A DNA stretch of 7,168 nt from Fidelibacterota bacterium (lineage in GTDB: Bacteria > Fidelibacterota > Marinisomatia > SCGC-AAA003-L08 > D37C17). The DNA lies in the NCBI GenBank assembly GCA_002711465.1, contig PARL01000010.1, positions 1 through 7,168 on the forward strand. The letters run 5' to 3'. Positions 1 to 6,241 of the stretch are shown piece after piece. A program made the position numbers and the translations under genes. Below the pieces are notes generated by a model. It was not told the DNA's origin. It made no database searches and saw only the letters and a list, made by a program, of their open reading frames with translations. The first letter of the stretch is position 1. Each line of letters starts with the position of its first letter.

Positions 1-127
1 CCTCTGCTGCTGGAGCCTCTTCTGCTGCTGGAGCCTCTTCTGCTGCTGGAGCCTCTGCCTCTGCTGCTGGAGCCTCTTCTGCTGCTGGAGCCTCTGCCTC
101 TGCTGCTGGAGCCTCAGCCTCTGCTGC
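1..127 (-). repeat. In-frame 18/21-bp tandem repeat coding the S16 tail
   Basis: Six near-identical units sharing the core gctgctggagcct (plus strand) run from the left edge, with lengths 18, 18, 18, 21, 18 and 21 bp, then a degenerate partial unit at 115-127. On the coding (minus) strand they read as PAAEEA and PAAEAEA blocks. All length changes are multiples of three, so the frame is kept. The array is far richer in G and C than the surrounding genome. It continues past the window edge, so the total copy number is unknown. Arrays like this can vary in copy number by replication slippage, and short-read assemblies may collapse them. Confidence 0.93.
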
Positions 128-526
128 ATCAACTTCTATATCTTCTGCAGACTTAGCTTTTGATTTCTTAGATAATTTCTTATCTTTTTTTCTTTGATTC
201 CTCGACTCTTCATTTTTTTGCCATTCTTCAAGTAATTTTTCTATTTCGCTATCTGATTTACCTTGTGTTATTAAATGCCACTTATAACTTAAACCAGTTC
301 TTTTAAATAAAGAACCAACAGATTCAGATGGTATTGCGCCATCTTTAAGCCATTTAATGACTAAATCTTCTTTGATATTGCAGTCATGATTTGAACTTAC
401 AGGATTAAACCATCCTAATCTTTCAATTTCTCTTCCACTTCTGCGTTTACTTGAATCAATGGCTACTATTCTGTAAAAAGGACTTTTCTTTCTGCCCATT
501 CTTTTAAATCTTATTTTAACTGCCAA
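1..526 (-). CDS. rpsP: 30S ribosomal protein S16 with Ala/Glu/Pro-rich C-terminal tail (3' end outside window)
   Basis: S16 is a small-subunit ribosomal protein that binds 16S rRNA and helps 30S assembly. The N-terminus AVKIRFKRMGRKKSPFYRIV and the following GWFNP motif (residues 38-42) are diagnostic. Residues 1 to about 85 are the S16 core, ending near SYKWHL. Residues 92-127 form a Lys/Glu-rich, probably helical linker. From about 128 onward the protein is almost only Ala, Glu and Pro in AEAPAAE-type repeats. The start is TTG at 526-524; it gives the exact family N-terminus and lies 6 nt after a strong AAGGAG. The next ATG would delete nine conserved residues. 175 codons are visible and the frame is still open at base 1, so the end is not seen. 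Canonical S16 is about 80-90 residues, but FCB-group members commonly carry extensions. It lies 34 nt downstream of ffh and is probably cotranscribed. Identification is secure; the function of the tail is unknown. Confidence 0.96.
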   Translation of the reverse strand, partial: MAVKIRFKRMGRKKSPFYRIVAIDSSKRRSGREIERLGWFNPVSSNHDCNIKEDLVIKWLKDGAIPSESVGSLFKRTGLSYKWHLITQGKSDSEIEKLLEEWQKNEESRNQRKKDKKLSKKSKAKSAEDIEVDAAEAEAPAAEAEAPAAEEAPAAEAEAPAAEEAPAAEEAPAAE

Positions 527-532
527 TGTTTA

Positions 533-538
533 CTCCTT
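533..538 (-). promoter_or_regulatory. Shine-Dalgarno site of rpsP
   Basis: The minus strand reads AAGGAG followed by a 6-nt spacer (taaaca) and then TTG. This decides the TTG start of rpsP, because no in-frame ATG lies between the site and the S16 N-terminus. It stands out because neither ffh, the glycosyltransferase nor the YfhO-like gene has a recognisable purine-rich site in front of its start. Confidence 0.85.
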
Positions 539-560
539 CCATAATTGAATTACAATGAAT

Positions 561-1883
561 TTAACCAAAATTAAATGGTAAATTCATATTATTTTTATTT
601 TTCATTTTTTTGATCATTATTTTCATTTGATTAAATTGTTTTATCAATGTATTAACTTCCTGAACAGTTCTACCACTCCCATTTGCAATTCTTTTTCTTC
701 TTGATCCATTAATTATTTCTGGCTGAACTCTTTCTTTCTTTGTCATTGAATTTATAATTGCTTCAATCCATTTAAACTCATCTTCATTAATATTTACATT
801 TTTCTTAATTTTTGAAAATCCTGGAATCATAGACATGATACTTGACAAAGATCCCATTTTCTTTATCTGATGGATTTGATTTTTATAATCCTCAAATGTA
901 AATATACCTTCTTTTAATCTTTGCGCACTATTAATAGCAATATCTTTATCAATAGTTTGCTCAGCTTTTTCAACTAAACTTATAATATCCCCCATACCTA
1001 AAATTCTTGATGCCATTCTTTCTGGATGAAAAATTTCAAAGTTTTTTACTGACTCACCTACACCTATAAATTTAATTGGTTTACCTGTGCACTCTCTTAA
1101 AGATAATGCAGCACCACCTCTAGAATCACCATCTAATTTTGTTAAAATTATACCTGATATATCTAGACAACTATTAAATTCAACCGCAGAGTTAACTGCA
1201 TCTTGTCCTGTCATACTATCAGCCACATATATAATTTCATCTGGTTTTGAAATGTTTCTAATTTCTTTTATTTCATCCATTAATGAATCATCAATATGAA
1301 GTCTTCCAGCTGTATCAATAATTAAACAATCAAAAGGTTTTGATTTAAAATATTCTAAACCTTTTTTAACCACATCTGTTGGTTGCTTACAATTATCAAT
1401 AGAAAATGTTTCAATATCGTGTTCTGATGACAAAACTTTTAATTGTTCAACTGCAGCAGGTCTTTGAAGATCTGCAGCAATCAACAAAGATTTTCTATTT
1501 TTTTTATTCTTTAAATGATAAGCTAATTTTACTGATGTGGTAGTTTTTCCTGAACCTTGAAGACCAGCAAGTAAAATTACAGAAGGTTTTTTCTTACAAA
1601 AATCATCTGTACTATGTTGACTCCCAAGAAATTCAGTTAACTCATCTTTTAATAATTTTACAAATTGTTGGCCAGGCTTAATTGAGGTGAAAACTTTGTG
1701 ACCCTTTGATTTATCTTTTACTCTATTTATAAAAGATTTTGCAACTTTATAATTTACATCTGCCTCCAATAATGCTCTTCTTACGTCTCTTAAGGTAGCA
1801 TCAATATTTGACTCTGTAATTTTACCCTCACCTTTGATTGAGTTTAAAACTTTATTTAATCTTGTCTGTATTTGTTCAAACAT
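561..1883 (-). CDS. ffh: Signal recognition particle protein Ffh (SRP54 GTPase)
   Basis: Ffh is the protein subunit of the bacterial signal recognition particle. It binds 4.5S RNA and hydrophobic nascent chains and, with the receptor FtsY, delivers ribosomes to the SecYEG translocon in a GTP-dependent cycle. The N domain (about 1-95) includes ALLEADV at 37-43. The G domain (about 98-295) has the P-loop GLQGSGKTT (107-115), DLQRPAA (138-144), DTAGR (190-194), TKLDGD (248-253) and GVGE (274-277). The M domain (about 300-440) includes methionine-rich helices around MGSLSSIMSMIPGF (343-356) and the SRP-RNA-binding segment RKRIANGSGRTVQEVN (396-411). At 440 residues it is full length with every GTPase motif present. 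The ATG start gives the standard MFEQIQTRLN-type N-terminus, though no Shine-Dalgarno site precedes it. Lying directly upstream of rpsP is the conserved bacterial gene order. No 4.5S RNA gene is seen nearby. Confidence 0.98.
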   Translation of the reverse strand: MFEQIQTRLNKVLNSIKGEGKITESNIDATLRDVRRALLEADVNYKVAKSFINRVKDKSKGHKVFTSIKPGQQFVKLLKDELTEFLGSQHSTDDFCKKKPSVILLAGLQGSGKTTTSVKLAYHLKNKKNRKSLLIAADLQRPAAVEQLKVLSSEHDIETFSIDNCKQPTDVVKKGLEYFKSKPFDCLIIDTAGRLHIDDSLMDEIKEIRNISKPDEIIYVADSMTGQDAVNSAVEFNSCLDISGIILTKLDGDSRGGAALSLRECTGKPIKFIGVGESVKNFEIFHPERMASRILGMGDIISLVEKAEQTIDKDIAINSAQRLKEGIFTFEDYKNQIHQIKKMGSLSSIMSMIPGFSKIKKNVNINEDEFKWIEAIINSMTKKERVQPEIINGSRRKRIANGSGRTVQEVNTLIKQFNQMKIMIKKMKNKNNMNLPFNFG

Positions 1884-1978
1884 TTTTTTTTATAATTTTT
1901 AATTTAATTTATTTTACAGCCAGGTAATTTAATTCTCTCGACTTAACTCTGCAAGAGAATAAAAAATTCTATGAGATC
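1884..1978 (-). other. Spacer upstream of ffh with a stem-loop; possible promoter region
   Basis: This 95-nt AT-rich gap separates the end of the glycosyltransferase gene from the ffh start, both on the minus strand. It holds a perfect 7-bp inverted repeat, attctct (1932-1938) with agagaat (1954-1960), loop 15 nt. The right arm can instead pair agaat (1956-1960) with attct (1966-1970), so two exclusive hairpins are possible. No T-tract follows on the minus strand, so it is not a classic intrinsic terminator for the upstream gene. A weak minus-strand -10-like hexamer TAAAAT lies at 1916-1911 without a convincing -35. ffh may have its own promoter here, but that is inference from the gap size. 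No tRNA or other RNA gene was recognised. Confidence 0.35.
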
Positions 1979-3088
1979 TTATTTTTTTAATATAACACTT
2001 CGAAATTCAGAACTAATTTTTTTCCATTCAAAATCCTCAGCAAAACTTTTTAAATCTTTTAGATTTTTTGGATTTTTGATTTGATCTATAATTAATTTAG
2101 AAAATTCAAAATGCGTAGTAGCTAATGAAAAATTATTGTTTAATTTTTTTAAATCCTTATTAAAATCTGTCATAACAATAGGTTTTTCCATCAAAGAATA
2201 TTCAAATATTTTATTTGGCAAAATAAACTTAGATAAATTATTTTTTTTAAATGGTATGATGCATACGTCAGCATAACTTAAATATTTTCCAATATCAGAA
2301 TAGTTTATACTTGATATATAATTAACATTTTTACACTGTCTAATTCTATTGAAATCTTTTTTGATTTGCCTTTTAATAGTACCAATGAATATAAATTTAA
2401 TATCAGATAGGTCTGAAATTACATTTTGTATCAACTTGTAATCTAACCTAGTATCAATTGAACCAATGTACATAACAATTTTTTCATTATGTTTTTCAAT
2501 TACATCATTGTTGGATGATTTTAATAGCAATTTTGAATCTACACCATTTGATATTATTTTAATTTTTTTATGATATTCTTCTGGTATAAAATATTTATAT
2601 GAATCAAATGGTATAATGATCTTATCTGAAAATTTTAAAGTTTCGTTGAAATAGTACAATTTATTTTTCGAGTTTGGAAATGCAAGAGGATTATCATTAC
2701 AATCGTATACTATATCAACATTTAATTTTTCTTTTAACTTTATTAAAGATTTAATCCAATATACATTTGAGATAACTAATACATCAGGATTAAATTTTGT
2801 TTTGGTTAAAAGTTTTTTTAATAAATAATTCCCAATTTTTTTTAAAATATATTTCATTAGAAAAAAATTTAAAAAGATATTAATAAATCCCACATCAGAA
2901 TTTTGTATTTGGGGTATCGTTATGTATTTTATATTCTTTTCAATAGATATATTAAAATTATTTTTTAAATTAAATGATATAGGTTCTACAAATAAAATCT
3001 CATCACTATCTTTAAAATTAGATAGTATATGTTGTTTTCGAGTCCTTAAATAGGACCATTTTATCTCTGAGAACCAAATAATTTTCAT
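1979..3088 (-). CDS. GT4-like (GT-B fold) glycosyltransferase
   Basis: Probably a nucleotide-sugar-dependent cytosolic or membrane-peripheral glycosyltransferase for surface polysaccharide or glycolipid. The N-terminal half (about 1-170) has the acceptor-domain signature RTRKQHIL (15-22) followed by LFVEP (32-36), and IVYDCNDNPLAFP (126-138), resembling the VYD..D motif of this family. The donor-binding half shows ISNGVD (179-184), VMYIGSIDTRLDY (205-217), CIIPF (276-280) and PNKIFEYSLMEKPIV (291-305); the conserved Glu of the last motif normally contacts the donor sugar nucleotide. Length 369 is normal, and there is no signal peptide or clear membrane helix. The ATG start gives a sensible MKIIWFSE N-terminus but lacks a Shine-Dalgarno site. 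It is divergent from the YfhO-like gene with only 17 bp between starts, suggesting shared control and a joint role in envelope glycosylation. Donor and acceptor cannot be told from sequence. Confidence 0.85.
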   Translation of the reverse strand: MKIIWFSEIKWSYLRTRKQHILSNFKDSDEILFVEPISFNLKNNFNISIEKNIKYITIPQIQNSDVGFINIFLNFFLMKYILKKIGNYLLKKLLTKTKFNPDVLVISNVYWIKSLIKLKEKLNVDIVYDCNDNPLAFPNSKNKLYYFNETLKFSDKIIIPFDSYKYFIPEEYHKKIKIISNGVDSKLLLKSSNNDVIEKHNEKIVMYIGSIDTRLDYKLIQNVISDLSDIKFIFIGTIKRQIKKDFNRIRQCKNVNYISSINYSDIGKYLSYADVCIIPFKKNNLSKFILPNKIFEYSLMEKPIVMTDFNKDLKKLNNNFSLATTHFEFSKLIIDQIKNPKNLKDLKSFAEDFEWKKISSEFRSVILKK

Positions 3089-3105
3089 TTTATTATAAAT
3101 TTTAT
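3089..3105. other. 17-bp divergent intergenic region
   Basis: Only 17 A/T bases separate the glycosyltransferase ATG (minus strand, 3088-3086) from the YfhO-like ATG (plus strand, 3106-3108). There is no purine-rich ribosome site for either gene and no room for two ordinary promoters with leaders. Either promoters lie inside the opposite gene's coding sequence, giving overlapping 5' ends, or one or both transcripts are nearly leaderless. Both starts are well supported by the protein N-termini, although the YfhO-like N-terminal residues 1-15 are not strongly conserved in this family. Confidence 0.6.
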
Positions 3106-5382
3106 ATGAATTTATTAAAAAATATTAAAATAGATAAATCTAAAATAACACAACTAGGTTATGTTTTAACTACATTATTTGTGTTGACAGTAATTTTATA
3201 CAGAAATTTTGTTACAGGAAGTCAAATTTTTGCCTCAAGCGACTATTTTGCACCTAAAATGATTTCTGAATCTATCAAAAATCTACAAATCATATATGGA
3301 GAATACCCATTTTGGCTCCCTTCCATATTTGGTGGAATGCCCACAGTCCATTCATTACAAAATATTTCTAATTATTATTTTCCAAATTATGTATTAGATA
3401 TTTTAAAAATATTTTCAACGCCTGAAATATGGACACAGTTATTACACCTTATTTTTGGAGGAATGGGAGTTTATATATTACTAAAATTCTTAAAAACTAA
3501 TTCATGGACTGCAATAATTGGGGCAATCTCCTTTTTAATGATACCTTACATGAATGTATGCATCGTTCATGGTCACGGAAGCCAAATAATGACTGCATCC
3601 TATTTTCCGTGGGTTTGCATTTCCTTATTTAGATTGAGAGAAAACATAACTATCAAAAATTTAGGTTTGTTAGCCATACTTATTGGCTTTCAATTGCAAA
3701 GAGGTCATATACAAATTGCTTATTATACCTGGATAATGATTGGTATTTTTGTGTTATTTTCTATCATATCAAATAAAACTCAATTCAAATTTTACTATTA
3801 TATATTAATTTCTCTATGTTCTGGATTTCTAATGTCTATATCCATTATATGGCCAAGTTATCTTTATTCTGAACACTCCATCAGAAGTATTTCTAATGGC
3901 GGTGCTGCTTTTGAATATGCGACTAATTGGTCATTTTCATTTTCAGAGATGATTACTTTTTTAGTTCCATCATTTTATGGTTTTGGTGGATCAACATATT
4001 GGGGAACTATTGAACCCGCAATGACAGATTTTCCAAACTATTTAGGATTGTTAACTATAATCTTTGTGATTTATAGTCTAATCATGAAAAATAAAAACTA
4101 TTATTTTTTATTTTTTATAGTAAATTCATTTTTCTTTTTATTGCTTTCAATGGGTAAAAATTTCTTTTTATTTGAAGATATTTTTAATCTTCTTCCATTT
4201 TTTAATAAATTTCGCGTACCAATGATGAGTCTTATGATGTTTCAATTTTCTTTCGTTATAATTTCAGCAATTGGTTTACAACTTTTCATAGATAATATAA
4301 ATAATAAAAAACACATTCAATCTTTAGTTTCAATTACCACATTTGTTGGACTTGTTCTATTATTTATCAAATTTGTAACAGTTAATACAATAAATTTAAA
4401 TTCTTCAATTAGTTATATTGTAAAGCAAATGATTCATGATGACTTAAATAGATCTCTTTTAATAATTATATTATTCATATCAGTTACGGGATATTTATTG
4501 TATAGTACAATTAAAAAGACGCATATTTTAGCGATAATATTAATTCTTACATGCATTGATATGTATTTTATAAACAATAAAATAATAAATTATAATAATG
4601 TTATATTAAATTCTAAATCTATAGAAAATGTATTAAAGCCTCTAAATACCCTAAAATCAACAAACGTTATTAGTAGCATACCATCGAGATCAATATCATT
4701 TACTGGATACAATGGTATAAGAAATTGGATGTCTTATACTAATCTACAAGACATAACAGGTTACCATCCTGCAAAATTAAAAAATTATGGTTTATTTGAA
4801 CCTTACCTTAATACAAATATCGGTAGAAATTTATTTAAGATGCTCAATGTTGAAAATATTGTTAATTGGAATGGTGAATGGGAAATTAGTTCAACATTAC
4901 AAAATTTAGAACCGTTAGATAGAATATTTATGATTGATAATCTTATTAATTACAATAAAGATGAAGAATTATTAATAGCTATGAATAGCGATAATTTTGA
5001 TCCACGTAAAACATCATACACAAAAAATAGCATTCCTTTTTTTAATAAACCAAATACATCTTCGAATGTAAAAATTCTAAAATGGACACCTAATCACATT
5101 TTAATTGAAACTAATTCAAATGTCCCAATATTAGTTGGTTTAAGTGAGATTTATTATCCTAATTGGGAAATCGCAAGTCACGATATTGATATCATTGAAA
5201 TTAATGGATTATTACGTTCTTTTGTAGCGCCTAAAGGTAGTCATAAAATTAAAATGGTATTTAATTATGATGATATTTATTATTCTTCTATAATTAGTAA
5301 ATTTATCTTCCTTTTAATGCTTTTTTTAACCTTATCCACAAAAATATCCACAATTTTCAAAAGTAAAAATGAAAGTAGCTAA
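3106..5382 (+). CDS. YfhO-family polytopic membrane protein (GT-C-like, probable envelope glycosylation)
   Basis: A 758-residue integral membrane protein resembling the YfhO family, which in Firmicutes is linked to glycosylation of teichoic acid outside the membrane. The first helix is about 16-34. A large first external loop carries an acidic motif, SSDYFAP (44-50), where GT-C enzymes often place a catalytic Asp (D46), and the family segment PFWLPSIFGGMPT (68-80). Many helices follow to about 490, with the family motif FFNKFRVPMM (365-374) in between. The rest, to about 730, is a soluble, probably periplasmic domain ending in the YfhO-like YYPNW and APKGSHKIKMVFNYDD segments; a last helix lies at about 732-750. 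Transmembrane and GT-C assignments are by eye. The ATG is the only sensible start. It heads a plus-strand operon and is divergent from a glycosyltransferase that could make or supply its lipid-linked sugar. The substrate is unknown; a polymer-ligase role is less likely. Confidence 0.8.
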   Translation: MNLLKNIKIDKSKITQLGYVLTTLFVLTVILYRNFVTGSQIFASSDYFAPKMISESIKNLQIIYGEYPFWLPSIFGGMPTVHSLQNISNYYFPNYVLDILKIFSTPEIWTQLLHLIFGGMGVYILLKFLKTNSWTAIIGAISFLMIPYMNVCIVHGHGSQIMTASYFPWVCISLFRLRENITIKNLGLLAILIGFQLQRGHIQIAYYTWIMIGIFVLFSIISNKTQFKFYYYILISLCSGFLMSISIIWPSYLYSEHSIRSISNGGAAFEYATNWSFSFSEMITFLVPSFYGFGGSTYWGTIEPAMTDFPNYLGLLTIIFVIYSLIMKNKNYYFLFFIVNSFFFLLLSMGKNFFLFEDIFNLLPFFNKFRVPMMSLMMFQFSFVIISAIGLQLFIDNINNKKHIQSLVSITTFVGLVLLFIKFVTVNTINLNSSISYIVKQMIHDDLNRSLLIIILFISVTGYLLYSTIKKTHILAIILILTCIDMYFINNKIINYNNVILNSKSIENVLKPLNTLKSTNVISSIPSRSISFTGYNGIRNWMSYTNLQDITGYHPAKLKNYGLFEPYLNTNIGRNLFKMLNVENIVNWNGEWEISSTLQNLEPLDRIFMIDNLINYNKDEELLIAMNSDNFDPRKTSYTKNSIPFFNKPNTSSNVKILKWTPNHILIETNSNVPILVGLSEIYYPNWEIASHDIDIIEINGLLRSFVAPKGSHKIKMVFNYDDIYYSSIISKFIFLLMLFLTLSTKISTIFKSKNESS

Positions 5383-5384
5383 AA

Positions 5385-5696
5385 TTGAACTACACCATTG
5401 TTTATAGAGCAGAAAATTCATATGAAGCAAATTTTATCAAGGGTATTCTTAGAGTTTATTCTATTGAATCTAAACTTTTAGGAGATAATCTTTCAATTGC
5501 AGTTGGAGAACTTCCTGTTGATGCTATGCAAGTTGATATTTTAGTTGAAAATACTAATTTAGTTAAAACAAAAAAAATTTTACGTGATTATAAAAATAAT
5601 TTAACTAACAAAAAATTAAAAGACCGTAATTGTATAAATTGCAATGAATTAATACCATCATCATTTGAAAAATGCTGGAATTGTGGCACTCAATAA
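5385..5696 (+). CDS. DUF2007-like protein with C-terminal zinc ribbon
   Basis: A 103-residue soluble protein. Residues 1 to about 70 match the small alpha/beta DUF2007 domain (putative prokaryotic signal-transducing protein): a first strand (TIVYRA), a helix with EANFIKGIL (14-22), a second strand and the VGELP motif (40-44), then strand VDILV and a final helix. A linker leads to a treble-clef or ribbon-like zinc site with Cys83, Cys86, Cys97 and Cys100 (CxxC-x10-CxxC), including the typical FEKCWNCG. The start must be TTG at 5385: an in-frame TAG lies at 5376-5378, and no ATG precedes the conserved first strand. Only two bases separate it from the upstream stop, so translational coupling to the YfhO-like gene is likely. 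The biochemical role of the domain is not established; a regulatory or protein-binding function is inference. Confidence 0.78.
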   Translation: MNYTIVYRAENSYEANFIKGILRVYSIESKLLGDNLSIAVGELPVDAMQVDILVENTNLVKTKKILRDYKNNLTNKKLKDRNCINCNELIPSSFEKCWNCGTQ

Positions 5697-5716
5697 TTAT
5701 TTAATGAATTTTAATT

Positions 5717-6100
5717 ATGCTTTCTAAACAACAAAAAATATTTTATAAAAAAATGTTCTTTTTTAGCGCTATTTACAATTGGATTATTTCTATATCATTT
5801 TTTTTTGGATATAAAGCTATTCTTCCTTTATTAAGCATGAAACCACCTATCTACTCCGTATTTTTACTAATTATGTTATTTTTTGTTTTTGTTATTGGAA
5901 TGGGATATTATTGGGTATCTTCTGACATAAATAAAAATCACGATATAATTAAAATGGGTGCTTTGATGAAATTAGGGGTTGTTGTACTTATTTCATGGGC
6001 ATGTTTATCCAATCAAATTCACCCCATTCTTATAGTGCCTGCTATTGGTGACCTAATATTTATCTTATTTTTTATTAGTTTTTTAAAAGAATATAAATAA
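5717..6100 (+). CDS. Small four-helix membrane protein, family not recognised
   Basis: I do not recognise the family. The 127-residue protein has four hydrophobic segments, at about 13-39, 45-67, 80-98 and 103-123, and short Lys-rich ends (MLSKQQK at the N-terminus, KEYK at the C-terminus). The loop between helices two and three, SSDINKNHDIIKMGALMK (68-85), and the helix-one motif YNW (20-22) recall small four-helix proteins of unknown function in which a similar D..(K/R)N....GA..K pattern recurs; this is recollection, not a search. The inner-membrane location is clear, with no catalytic motif visible. It lies 20 nt after the zinc-ribbon gene in the same direction, so it is probably the last gene of the operon that begins with the YfhO-like protein. 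The ATG start has only weak upstream purines. Codon and base usage match its neighbours. Confidence 0.7.
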   Translation: MLSKQQKIFYKKMFFFSAIYNWIISISFFFGYKAILPLLSMKPPIYSVFLLIMLFFVFVIGMGYYWVSSDINKNHDIIKMGALMKLGVVVLISWACLSNQIHPILIVPAIGDLIFILFFISFLKEYK

Positions 6101-6124
6101 TTACAATTTTTTATAAATTACAAA

Positions 6125-6149
6125 AAGGAGTTTTTTAATGATTTTATAG
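6125..6149 (+). other. Strong Shine-Dalgarno followed by a three-codon ORF
   Basis: AAGGAG at 6125-6130 is followed, after 7 nt, by ATG at 6138-6140, an ideal initiation arrangement. The frame reads only Met-Ile-Leu before TAG at 6147-6149. The other frames downstream also give no ORF longer than about seven codons (for example a six-codon ORF from ATG 6157 to TAG 6177). It may be the 5' relic of a decayed gene, a mini-ORF of a small RNA, or chance. It is notable because most genes in the window lack such a site. Confidence 0.4.
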
Positions 6150-6158
6150 TAAGTCTAT

Positions 6159-6184
6159 GGAATTGAAACGGAAATAGCAATTCC
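6159..6184. other. Inverted repeat (7-bp stem, 12-nt loop)
   Basis: ggaattg (6159-6165) pairs perfectly with caattcc (6178-6184), enclosing a 12-nt loop. It lies between convergent genes. No T-tract follows it on the plus strand, so it is not a textbook intrinsic terminator, though it may protect or define the 3' end of the plus-strand operon. Confidence 0.4.
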
Positions 6185-6192
6185 TAATGACC

Positions 6193-6231
6193 ATATGAAA
6201 CCTTAATTAACTTCAAATTTTTGTTTCATAT
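6193..6231. terminator. Possible stem-loop terminator between convergent genes
   Basis: atatgaaac (6193-6201) pairs perfectly with gtttcatat (6223-6231), a 9-bp stem with a 21-nt loop. The position, between the stop at 6100 on plus and the stop at 6242 on minus, suits a bidirectional terminator. However, the stem is AT-rich, the loop is long and neither side has a clean T-tract, so the terminator call is tentative. Confidence 0.3.
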
Positions 6232-6240
6232 TAACTTCAA
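6206..6240. repeat. 11-bp direct repeat
   Basis: attaacttcaa occurs at 6206-6216 and again at 6230-6240, 24 bp apart. The first copy lies in the loop of the 6193-6231 stem and the second overlaps the stem's right end. A shorter pair, aattacaa, lies at 6099-6106 and 6116-6123. In such AT-rich sequence chance is possible; the 11-bp copy is the more notable. Confidence 0.45.
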
Positions 6241-6241
6241 T

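Noticed and set aside
1..127. Leu/Pro-rich reading frame on the plus strand through the repeat (PLLLEP-like)
   Set aside because: It is the antisense of the S16 tail. The minus-strand frame continues directly from an unmistakable S16 core, so the plus-strand frame is a by-product.
1..127. Repeat array considered as a CRISPR array
   Set aside because: Units are contiguous 18/21-bp with no unique spacers, and they code in frame.
1087..1299. 70-codon plus-strand ORF
   Set aside because: It lies wholly inside ffh on the opposite strand, shows no family features, and is a shadow of the conserved GTPase-domain coding sequence.
1884..1978. Possible tRNA or 4.5S SRP RNA upstream of ffh
   Set aside because: No cloverleaf, no T-arm-like GTTCGAATC segment and no SRP-RNA tetraloop or conserved loop; only a short 7-bp hairpin is present.
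5369..5407. ATG at 5369 as alternative start of the zinc-ribbon protein
   Set aside because: It is in another frame and runs into a stop after 12 codons; the correct frame has TAG at 5376, leaving TTG at 5385.
1979..6100. Glycosyltransferase-YfhO-small protein block considered as a mobile island
   Set aside because: No integrase, transposase, tRNA target or flanking repeats are visible, and base composition looks like that of the flanking housekeeping genes.
5385..6100. Small soluble plus membrane protein pair considered as a toxin-antitoxin or defence pair
   Set aside because: The first is a DUF2007/zinc-ribbon protein and the second a four-helix membrane protein with no toxin features; nothing beyond small size supports the idea.
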